DNA from: an uncultured Pseudomonadota bacterium | GTDB taxonomy: Bacteria > Pseudomonadota > Gammaproteobacteria > Burkholderiales > Usitatibacteraceae | Length of the DNA stretch: 5,040 nucleotides | NCBI GenBank assembly: GCA_946885905.1 | Contig: CAMPHL010000227.1 | Location: 1 to 5,040, forward strand | Direction of reading: 5' to 3' | Part shown: piece after piece, positions 1 to 5,040 of the stretch | How the letters are laid out: every line of letters begins with the position of its first letter | How positions within the stretch are numbered: position 1 is the first letter of the stretch | The notes under the pieces: model-generated | Seen by the model: the letters and a program-made list of their open reading frames with translations, nothing else | Databases searched by the model: none | What the model was told of the DNA's origin: nothing | Translations under genes and position numbers: made by a program

Positions 1-61
1 CGACAAGACCACCGAGACGCAGGTGCTGGAGCTGGTGAAGAGCCTGCGCGAGCGCGGCGGC
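1..61 (+). pseudogene. Fragment of an ABC ATPase (D-loop and following helix) in the opposite orientation
   Basis: Read on the plus strand from base 2, this stretch encodes DKTTETQVLELVKSLRERGG. That matches the segment after Walker B in Opp/Dpp-type ATPases (family pattern: ALD, then a variable residue, TT, then Q-V/I-L and an amphipathic helix). After base 61 the plus frame reads DHHTLALAAG, with no ABC character. From there the plus strand is simply antisense to the minus-strand ATPase signature region. The fragment therefore has no proper 3' continuation here. It could be the inverted middle of the same ATPase gene, a copy created by a fold-back join, or the truncated end of a different plus-strand ATPase. 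A plus-strand open frame beginning at 23 and running to 574 is just this fragment fused to antisense sequence. Confidence 0.6.
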
Positions 62-559
62 GATCACCACACGCTGGCGCTGGCCGCCGGAGAGCTCGTG
101 CGGGAAGCGCTCGGCGAGCGACGCCGGATCGGGCAGCCGCGTGGCGTCGAAGAGCTCGAGCGTGGCAGCGCGCGCCGCGCGCGCATCGCAGCCGCGATGG
201 ATGCGCACCGCCTCGGCGACCTGCGAACCCACGCGAAGGTGCGGCGTGAGCGAGGACAGCGGGTTCTGCGGCACGAAGGCGACCTTGCCGCCGCGCAGCA
301 GCCGCATCTGCGAGGCGGCCATCTGGCGGATGTCGGCACCGTCGAGGCGGATGTCGCCGGAGGTGATCACGCCGCCCGGGCGCGTGTAGCCCATGAGCGC
401 GCGGGCGAGCGTGGACTTGCCCGAACCGCTCTCGCCCACGAGCCCCAGGCTCTCGCCTTCGTGCAACGTGAATCCCGCGTCGATGACGGCGGGCAGGAGC
501 CGGCCGTCGGGCTTGCGGTAGCTCACGTTCACGCCGCGCGCTTCGAGGACCGCGTTCAC
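1..559 (-). CDS. Peptide/nickel-type ABC importer ATPase, DppD-like; runs off the left edge and disrupted near base 47
   Basis: This is the cytoplasmic ATPase that powers the importer whose permeases lie just upstream. I read the frame by hand. It starts with GTG at 559-557, which overlaps the permease stop in a GTGA. Residues 4-14 (VLEARGVNVSY) form the usual first beta strand, so a start further in would cut the domain. Walker A GESGSGKST is at about residues 42-50, the Q-loop FVPQNP at 95-100 (Gln98), and the signature LSGGQRQR at 156-163, followed by VVIAAALA to residue 171. After that the family expects a short basic turn, Walker B and the D-loop. The frame instead reads QALHQLQHLRLGGLV to the edge, which matches nothing expected. 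The missing D-loop segment is found on the plus strand at 2-61. So the gene is either broken by a small inversion or joined wrongly in assembly. The family assignment is firm; the state of the 3' part is unknown. A DppD-DppF fusion cannot be excluded. Confidence 0.85.
   Translation of the reverse strand, partial: MNAVLEARGVNVSYRKPDGRLLPAVIDAGFTLHEGESLGLVGESGSGKSTLARALMGYTRPGGVITSGDIRLDGADIRQMAASQMRLLRGGKVAFVPQNPLSSLTPHLRVGSQVAEAVRIHRGCDARAARAATLELFDATRLPDPASLAERFPHELSGGQRQRVVIAAALAQALHQLQHLRLGGLV
46..61. repeat. Candidate inverted-repeat arm at the strand-switch point
   Basis: The sequence GCGCGAGCGCGGCGGC encodes plausible ATPase residues on both strands: (L)RERGG on plus, and AAALA on minus at residues 167-171. 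ABC-like similarity on the minus strand ends at about base 47, and on the plus strand at about base 61. The shared stretch is therefore the natural breakpoint. In an intact gene, the codons for AAALA and for LRERGG would form two inverted arms roughly 95-100 nt apart. Only one arm is visible, so the repeat itself is inferred. Confidence 0.4.
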
Positions 560-1404
560 ACGCCTCCCACATAGCCGCGCGCCGCGTCCATGCCGAGCGC
601 ATTGGCCAGGGCTTCGGCGCCGAAATTCAGGCCGATCACGAGCGTGGAGATGAACACCGCCGGGAAAAGCACCAGCCAGGGCGCGAACGAGATCTGGCCC
701 ACGCCTTCGGACACCATGAGGCCCCAGTCGGGCGTGGGCGGCGACAGGCCCAGGCCGAGGTACGACATGGTCGAGAGCAGCAGCACGGCATGCGACATGC
801 GGATCGCGAACTCCACGTACACGACGTCCAGGGTGTTGGGCAGGATCTCGCGCGCGATGATGGAGGCGGGGCTTTCACCCCTGAGCTGCGCGGCCTTCAC
901 GTAGCCCAGGCCCACCTGCGTCATCGCCTGCGCGCGCACGATGCGGATCACGCCGGGGAAGTAGACCAGCCCCACCAACGTGATGAGCACGGCGAGCGAT
1001 TCGCCGAAGCCGGTGATGAAAAGCGAGACGAAGAGGATGCCGGGAAGCGCGAGCTTGATGTCGCAGATGCGCATCAGCACGTCGTCCAGCACCCCGCCGA
1101 AGTAGGCCGCTGCCACCCCGAGCAGGCTGCCGATGGTGACCGCCGCCACCACGCCCGTGAAGGTCACGAGCAGCGCAATGCGCCCGCCGTGCAGCAGGCG
1201 CGAGAGGTAGTCGCGCCCCAGCACGTCGGTGCCGAGCAGGAACTCCAGGCTCGGCGCCTCGGCGCGCCCGCCCACGAGCGCCGTGGGATCGTGCGGCGAG
1301 ATCCAGGGCGAGAAGAGCGCCAGGATGAGGTGGACCGCGACCAGCGAGAGCCCGATGATGGCGGCGGGCTTGGTGAGCGCGAAGCGGTCGATGCGCAGCC
1401 CCAC
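556..1404 (-). CDS. Peptide/nickel-type ABC importer permease, DppC-like
   Basis: One of the two inner-membrane subunits that form the channel of the ABC importer. The product is 282 residues, close to the usual size. It begins with a cytoplasmic stretch and a membrane segment at about 14-33. The LGTDVLGRDYLSRLLHGGR block typical of DppC/OppC follows at 57-75. Further membrane segments lie at about 77-101, 113-133, 136-156 and 242-262, with another in the 193-216 region. The ATPase-coupling (EAA-type) loop is at about 169-190, with the conserved Gly at 176 and ending in LPN. SYLGLGLSPPTPDWG at 214-228 is also characteristic. The start is GTG directly abutting the TGA of the DppB-like gene, and no ATG is available before the first membrane segment. 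A GGAG site supports it. The stop overlaps the ATPase start by 4 nt. The transported solute cannot be told from the permease. Confidence 0.93.
   Translation of the reverse strand: MGLRIDRFALTKPAAIIGLSLVAVHLILALFSPWISPHDPTALVGGRAEAPSLEFLLGTDVLGRDYLSRLLHGGRIALLVTFTGVVAAVTIGSLLGVAAAYFGGVLDDVLMRICDIKLALPGILFVSLFITGFGESLAVLITLVGLVYFPGVIRIVRAQAMTQVGLGYVKAAQLRGESPASIIAREILPNTLDVVYVEFAIRMSHAVLLLSTMSYLGLGLSPPTPDWGLMVSEGVGQISFAPWLVLFPAVFISTLVIGLNFGAEALANALGMDAARGYVGGV
563..568 (-). promoter_or_regulatory. Ribosome binding site of the DppD-like ATPase, inside the permease gene
   Basis: The minus strand reads GGGAGG, then CGT, then the GTG start at 559-557. A spacing of 3 nt is short, so initiation probably depends on coupling to termination of the upstream permease at the overlapping GTGA. 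Confidence 0.5.
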
Positions 1405-2361
1405 TCAGCGGCTCCGGGCGCGCGGGTCGAGCGCCATGACGGCCGCGTCCGCGAGCAGGTTCATCGAGATCACGATCACCGCGGCGATGAGGCTCACGGC
1501 CTGCACCACCGCCACCTCGCGCTTCTCGACCGCATTGATGAGCACGAGCCCCAGCCCCGGGTACGCGAAGACCTTCTCCACCACGATGATTCCCGAGAGG
1601 AGCCCCGCCGCATAGAGCGCGGCCGAGTTGAGCGCCGGGATCACGGAGGCGGGCAGGGCGTGGCGAAGCACGAGCCTCGCGTCGGAGGCGCCGGCCAGGC
1701 GCGCGCGCTCGACGTAGTCGCTGTTCAGGGCTTCGATGAAGCCCGCGCGCACCAGGCGCACGAGGTGGGCGATGGAGCCGATCACGACCGTGAGCACCGG
1801 AAGGAACGCCGTGGCGAGGAGCAGCGAAGGCGGATCCTTGGTGAAGGCGGTGACCATCGCCGGGAAGATGGGCAGCCAGATCGCGAAGCAGAGGATGAAG
1901 GCGTTGCCCGAGGCGAACTCGGGGATCGAATAGCCGACGATGGCCCCGCCCGAAGCGGCGACGTCGGGCCAGCGGCCGCGCCAGTACGCCGCGGCGATGC
2001 CGATCGCGAGCGCCACCGGGATCGCCACCAGCGCGGTGACGAGCCCCAGCAGGATGGAGTTGCGCAGCGGATAGCCGATCACCTCGGCCACGTCCGCCTT
2101 GCCGATGATGGTCTGGCCGAAGTCGCCGTGCACCGCGTGGGCGAGCCAGTCGAAATAGCGCACCGGAGCCGGGCGGTCCAGGCCCAGCTCGGCGCGCCGC
2201 TTTGCGAGGTCCTCCTCGGTCATCTGCGAGGCCTCGTCGGCGGTCAGGCTCACCTGCAGCGCGTCGCCGGGCAGGACCTCGGTGGACAGGAAAACCAGCA
2301 CCGTCACCAGCCACACCACCAGCAGCGACAGTGCCAGTCGCCGCGCCAGCGCTCGCAGCAT
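1405..2361 (-). CDS. Peptide/nickel-type ABC importer permease, DppB-like
   Basis: The second channel subunit, 318 residues and of normal length for DppB/OppB. An N-terminal membrane segment lies at about 9-27. A periplasmic stretch carries the LPGDAL motif at 30-35, and ELGLDRPAPVRYFDWL at 58-73, then GDFGQTI at 79-85. Further membrane segments lie at about 100-124, 153-171, 181-204, 245-262 and 285-308. The ATPase-coupling EAA loop is at 210-237 (EALNSDYVERARLAG, with Gly224, ending HALP). FAYPGLG at 265-271 and the C-terminal LDPR at 311-314 are family hallmarks. I chose the ATG at 2361 because it lies 2 nt after the solute-binding protein stop, follows a GGAAGG site by 7 nt, and gives the normal N-terminus. 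The frame stays open upstream to 3612, but that part is antisense-like noise overlapping the previous gene. It should heterodimerise with the DppC-like product. Confidence 0.94.
   Translation of the reverse strand: MLRALARRLALSLLVVWLVTVLVFLSTEVLPGDALQVSLTADEASQMTEEDLAKRRAELGLDRPAPVRYFDWLAHAVHGDFGQTIIGKADVAEVIGYPLRNSILLGLVTALVAIPVALAIGIAAAYWRGRWPDVAASGGAIVGYSIPEFASGNAFILCFAIWLPIFPAMVTAFTKDPPSLLLATAFLPVLTVVIGSIAHLVRLVRAGFIEALNSDYVERARLAGASDARLVLRHALPASVIPALNSAALYAAGLLSGIIVVEKVFAYPGLGLVLINAVEKREVAVVQAVSLIAAVIVISMNLLADAAVMALDPRARSR
1412..1415 (-). promoter_or_regulatory. Ribosome binding site deciding the GTG start of the DppC-like gene
   Basis: The minus strand reads GGAG 7 nt before the GTG at 1404-1402, inside the last codons of the DppB-like gene. 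It supports this non-ATG start and translational coupling (TGA immediately followed by GTG). Confidence 0.55.
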
Positions 2362-2363
2362 GC

Positions 2364-3911
2364 CTAGGCCTTCCACACCTCGTCGAAGCGGATCGACCAG
2401 AACTGCGAGTGGTTCTTCAGGCCCCGCACCGCCGGCGAATGGACCAGCATGTTGCGCCGGCCCGCCGGATGGATCGCGGGCACGTCCTCGAAGAGGATCT
2501 GCTGCATCTCCTTGTAGATCGCGTTGCGGCGCCCGGCGTTGCGCTCGGCCACCGCCTGGTCGTAGAGCTTCATGTACTTCTCGCAGGCCGGGCCCTTCCA
2601 GTAGCCGCTCTCGTTGTTGTCGGGTCGCATGCGGTACATGCTGACTCCGGGATTGCGCACGCCCGCCGGGCCGTACGCGAAGCGGTGCTTGCGGGTCTTC
2701 TCCTTGTCCTCCACCCGCCAGTCGCGATAGCCGTCGGAGGGACGCTGCTCGATCGGCATCGTGATGCCGGCCTCCTTCACGGTCTGCGCGACCACCTGGA
2801 AGACCCGCGGGATCTCGGGCCACGAGGCGGTGAAGTAGAACGTGGGCAGCGTGATGCCGTTCGGATAGCCGGCCTCGGCGAGCAGCTTCTTCGCGCGGGC
2901 GAGGTCGCGCCTGGGCGGCTCCACGAACGGCACGTTGGCCGGCGTGAGGTGCGAGTCGTTGCCGACCCACCCGGTCTTGGGTCCGCCGTAGACGATGCGC
3001 ACCACCTTCTCGCGGTCGATGGCGAGGGCGAGCGCCTTGCGGATGCGCACGTCGTTGAAGGGCGAGCCCTCGTGCTTGGGCAGGATCATGAGCGCCTGGT
3101 CGCCCGCCTCGGAGAAGTTCACCTTGAGGTTGGGCACGCGCTGCAGGTCGGGCAGCAAGCCCGGGTCCACGCCCAGCACCGCGTCGAAGAGCCCGGCGCG
3201 GAAGCCGTTCAGCGCGCCCTCCATGCGGCCGGGCGAGCTCACCACCTCGAAGCGGTCCACGTACGGGAAGCCCTTGCGCCAGTAATGGTCGTTGCGTTCC
3301 ATGACGAGCCGGCGCTTGGGGTCGAGCTCCACGATCCTGAAGGGCCCGGTGCCGATGCCCGCGAGGCCGATCTTGTCGATCGAGTCCGCGGGCATCACCA
3401 TCAGCTGGTATTCGCCCAGGATGAACGGGAACTCGCTGTTGGGCTTGTCCAGGTGCATGCGCACCTTGTGCGAGCCGACCTTCTCGACCTGCTTGATCTG
3501 GCGCGCGAACGAAGTCTTCTGCTGGTGGAAGGCGAACGAGGCGATCACGTCGTCGGCCGTCATGTCGCGGCCGTTGTGGAACTTCACCCCCTCGCGCAGC
3601 GTGATCTCCCACACCTTGAGGTCGGCATCGGGCTCCCAGCCCGTGGCGAGCTCGGGCTCGACCTCCATCAGGTCGTTCACGTACCCCAGCCCGTTGTAGG
3701 CGGCGCGCGTATTGATGTCGAGCAGGTAATAGGGATGCCTGCCGTTCTTCGCGTCCCCCATGCGGTTGTTGGGGTAGAGGTTCGTGTAGACGAACTTGCC
3801 GCCGCGCCTGGGCTTGGCCTGGGCCAGGGCCTCGGCGGGGCCGAGGATGTCCTTCAGGCCCAGGGCCGCGAGCGCAGCCCCGGTTGCGGTGATGAGCTCG
3901 CGGCGCTTCAT
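2364..3911 (-). CDS. ABC importer solute-binding protein, SBP_bac_5 (peptide/nickel/opine class), Tat-type signal
   Basis: Periplasmic receptor that captures the solute and delivers it to the DppB/DppC-like channel encoded next. The product is 515 residues, normal for the family. The N-terminus MKRRELITATGAALAALG has a twin arginine (3-4) and a weakly hydrophobic stretch, so Tat export is likely; cleavage fits after ALAQA at about residue 32. Family marks follow. GYVNDLMEVEPELATGWEPD is at 76-95. The WEITLREGVKFHNGRDMTADDV block is at 101-122. GTGPFRIVELDP is at 187-198 and RNDHYW at 206-211. NDVRIRKALALAIDREKV is at 286-303, and DLARAKKLLAEAGYPNG at 336-352. The start ATG lies 1 nt after the TRAP receptor stop, with GGAG 7 nt before it. 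Ligands in this class include di- and oligopeptides, nickel, opines and glutathione, and sequence alone does not choose between them. Confidence 0.93.
   Translation of the reverse strand: MKRRELITATGAALAALGLKDILGPAEALAQAKPRRGGKFVYTNLYPNNRMGDAKNGRHPYYLLDINTRAAYNGLGYVNDLMEVEPELATGWEPDADLKVWEITLREGVKFHNGRDMTADDVIASFAFHQQKTSFARQIKQVEKVGSHKVRMHLDKPNSEFPFILGEYQLMVMPADSIDKIGLAGIGTGPFRIVELDPKRRLVMERNDHYWRKGFPYVDRFEVVSSPGRMEGALNGFRAGLFDAVLGVDPGLLPDLQRVPNLKVNFSEAGDQALMILPKHEGSPFNDVRIRKALALAIDREKVVRIVYGGPKTGWVGNDSHLTPANVPFVEPPRRDLARAKKLLAEAGYPNGITLPTFYFTASWPEIPRVFQVVAQTVKEAGITMPIEQRPSDGYRDWRVEDKEKTRKHRFAYGPAGVRNPGVSMYRMRPDNNESGYWKGPACEKYMKLYDQAVAERNAGRRNAIYKEMQQILFEDVPAIHPAGRRNMLVHSPAVRGLKNHSQFWSIRFDEVWKA
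2369..2374 (-). promoter_or_regulatory. Ribosome binding site deciding the start of the DppB-like gene
   Basis: The minus strand reads GGAAGG 7 nt before the ATG at 2361. It lies within the last codons of the upstream gene. It selects this ATG over the much longer open frame that extends upstream to 3612. Confidence 0.55.
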
Positions 3912-3912
3912 G

Positions 3913-5013
3913 CTAGAGCTCCGCCGCGCCGGCGATGAGGGTGGAAAGCTTCGAGGTCTCCCGCGTATACGGGACCACGGTTCTCGCGAAGGCGCGCTGG
4001 GACTCGAGCACCTTCTTGAAGAACGCGTCCTTCGCCTCGAGCTGCGCGAGCACCTTCTTCGCCGACTTGATGAACGCGGGGGCGTAGTCGGCCGGCGCGT
4101 CGAACACCGTCACGCCCTTCTTCTTGATCTCCGCCAGCGCCTTGGCGTTCTCGTACTGGAAGTAGAGGATCGCGTCGAACAGCGAGGTGGTGAGCGCGGT
4201 CTCGACGATCCCCTGCAGGTCGGGCGAGAGCGCCTTCCACTTGGCGCCGTTGATCACCACGTCGGCGATGTCGATCGCCTGGTGCAGGCCCTGGATCGAG
4301 TAGTACTTGAACACGTCCTGGAGTCCCACCTTGATGTCGTTGGCGGGATTGATCCACTCCACGCCGTCGATCACCCCGCGCTCGGCCGCCGGGATGAGCT
4401 CCGCTCCGGCGAGGTTGACCGGCGTGCCGCCCATGTCCTTCAGCACGTCCGAGGGCAGGCCCGAGGAGATGCGGAAGCGCAGCTTGGTGAACTCGGCCAC
4501 CGACTTGGGCGGCGACTTGAACCAGCCGAAGCACTCGGGGCCGTCCGGCGCATACAGGAACGGCATCACGTCGGCCTTCAGCATCTTCTGGTAGTACTCG
4601 ACGTAGAGGTCGCGCCCGCCGCCCTGCATGTACCACGCGAGTTGCCCCATCTGGTCGAGGCCGCTGCCCGAGCCGCCGAGCGGCGCGCTGAAGAGTCCCC
4701 CGGCCGGATGCTTGCCGGTGGCGTAGTGCGCCCACCATTGGCCGGAGTCGACCACGCCCTTGCTCACGGCGTCGAGGATCTCGTTGGGCTTCACGATGGC
4801 CCCGCTCGTGAGGACCTCGATCTTGAGCCTGCCGCCCGACATCTTGTCGACGTTGGACGCGAAGCGATTGAGCAGCGTCATGTGCGGCGTGCCCGACGGG
4901 TTCGCGCTTTGCAGCTTCCAGCGGTGCGTCTGCCCTTGCGCGGATGCGATCGTCGGCGCGGCCGCGGCGCCCGCGGCAAGCGCGGCGCCTGCCAGGAATT
5001 TCCTGCGTTGCAT
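3913..5013 (-). CDS. TRAP transporter solute-binding protein (DctP family), Tat-type signal
   Basis: Periplasmic receptor of a tripartite ATP-independent (TRAP) transporter, which normally hands an organic acid to a DctQ/DctM membrane pair. The product is 366 residues, a usual size. The N-terminus MQRRKFLAGAALAAG has a twin-arginine motif (RRKFLAG, 3-9) and a likely cleavage after ASA at residue 25. The mature protein begins HRWKLQSA, typical of the family. LRFRISSG at 178-185 contains the conserved arginine (Arg179 or Arg181) that in known family members binds the ligand carboxylate. RGVIDGVEWINPANDIKVGL at 212-231 is the other hallmark block and resembles the keto-acid/mannitol-chloroaromatic branch (TakP-like). 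I chose the ATG at 5013 because a full AGGAGG lies 8 nt upstream and the signal peptide is complete. No DctQ or DctM gene is in the window; the gene is instead fused by spacing to an ABC importer operon. Ligand: probably a carboxylate, by inference. Confidence 0.93.
   Translation of the reverse strand: MQRRKFLAGAALAAGAAAAPTIASAQGQTHRWKLQSANPSGTPHMTLLNRFASNVDKMSGGRLKIEVLTSGAIVKPNEILDAVSKGVVDSGQWWAHYATGKHPAGGLFSAPLGGSGSGLDQMGQLAWYMQGGGRDLYVEYYQKMLKADVMPFLYAPDGPECFGWFKSPPKSVAEFTKLRFRISSGLPSDVLKDMGGTPVNLAGAELIPAAERGVIDGVEWINPANDIKVGLQDVFKYYSIQGLHQAIDIADVVINGAKWKALSPDLQGIVETALTTSLFDAILYFQYENAKALAEIKKKGVTVFDAPADYAPAFIKSAKKVLAQLEAKDAFFKKVLESQRAFARTVVPYTRETSKLSTLIAGAAEL
3919..3922 (-). promoter_or_regulatory. 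Ribosome binding site of the SBP_bac_5 gene
   Basis: The minus strand reads GGAG 7 nt before the ATG at 3911. It sits inside the final codons of the TRAP receptor gene and supports coupled translation of the two receptors. Confidence 0.5.
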
Positions 5014-5021
5014 GGTGGTTT

Positions 5022-5027
5022 CCTCCT
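5022..5027 (-). promoter_or_regulatory. Strong ribosome binding site of the TRAP receptor gene
   Basis: The minus strand reads AGGAGG 8 nt before the ATG at 5013. It is the strongest such site in the window and the only one not embedded in an upstream gene that can be seen. Only 27 bases lie upstream of the ATG before the edge, so no promoter can be assessed. Confidence 0.7.
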
Positions 5028-5040
5028 CGTGTGGTTGGGT

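Noticed and set aside
23..574. Plus-strand frame of 183 codons at the left edge
   Set aside because: Only its first 13 residues (to base 61) look like an ATPase, continuing the fragment recorded at 1-61. The rest is antisense to the minus-strand ATPase and the permease end, so it is not a gene.
875..2314. Minus-strand alternative frame of 479 codons across the permeases
   Set aside because: Arg/Ala/Gly/Pro-rich second reading of the same strand as the real permeases, without membrane segments or motifs.
790..2367. Plus-strand open frame of 525 codons across both permease genes
   Set aside because: It is antisense to two clearly recognisable permeases. Its product is dominated by His, Arg, Glu, Asp and Gly with no domain, as expected for a shadow frame in GC-rich DNA.
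2362..3612. Upstream 417-codon extension of the DppB-like frame
   Set aside because: The extension is out of frame with the receptor gene it overlaps and has shadow composition. The ATG at 2361 gives the normal permease length and has its own ribosome binding site.
2202..3938. Plus-strand open frame of 578 codons opposite the SBP_bac_5 gene
   Set aside because: Longer than the real gene it opposes, but the product is a low-complexity His/Val/Leu/Arg/Ala mix without a recognisable fold. The minus strand carries a complete family-typical receptor with signal peptide and ribosome binding site.
3908..4738. Minus-strand alternative frame of 276 codons within the TRAP receptor gene
   Set aside because: Arg/Gly-rich frame-shifted reading of the TRAP receptor gene, whose true frame is complete and unbroken.
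5014..5040. Possible promoter upstream of the first gene
   Set aside because: Only 27 bases are visible and they hold the ribosome binding site. No -10 or -35 element can be assessed, and the operon may begin further right.

Overview
The window is very GC-rich, has no real intergenic space, and every gene reads on the minus strand. It suggests a high-GC proteobacterium. A betaproteobacterium is the best guess, because Tat-exported TRAP solute receptors and Opp/Dpp-type ABC transporters are abundant there, but nothing in the window fixes the taxon.

In transcription order (right to left) the layout is as follows. A TRAP-type solute-binding protein (5013-3913) starts 8 nt after a full AGGAGG site. 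An ABC solute-binding protein of the peptide/nickel class (SBP_bac_5, 3911-2364) comes next. It is followed by the two inner-membrane permeases of the same importer, DppB-like (2361-1405) and DppC-like (1404-556). Last is the start of the DppD-like ATPase (559 to the left edge). Junctions are 1 nt, 2 nt, 0 nt and a 4-nt GTGA overlap, so this is almost certainly one translationally coupled operon. The ABC genes together make a periplasmic receptor, a heterodimeric channel and an ATPase, which import a peptide-like or other small solute of unknown identity. The TRAP receptor at the head has no DctQ/DctM membrane partner in view.

The main anomaly is at the left edge. The ATPase reads normally on the minus strand through Walker A, Q-loop and signature motif, down to about base 47. 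There the expected continuation (Walker B, D-loop and the following helix) is missing. The D-loop and following helix of an ABC ATPase lie instead on the plus strand at bases 2-61. The two similarities meet in the 16-base GC-rich segment 46-61. That is the pattern left by an inversion, a fold-back join, or a misassembly between short inverted repeats. Which of these it is depends on sequence just left of the window.

I saw no RNA genes, mobile elements, CRISPR arrays, terminators or a recognisable promoter. The long plus-strand open frames are antisense shadows of the real genes.
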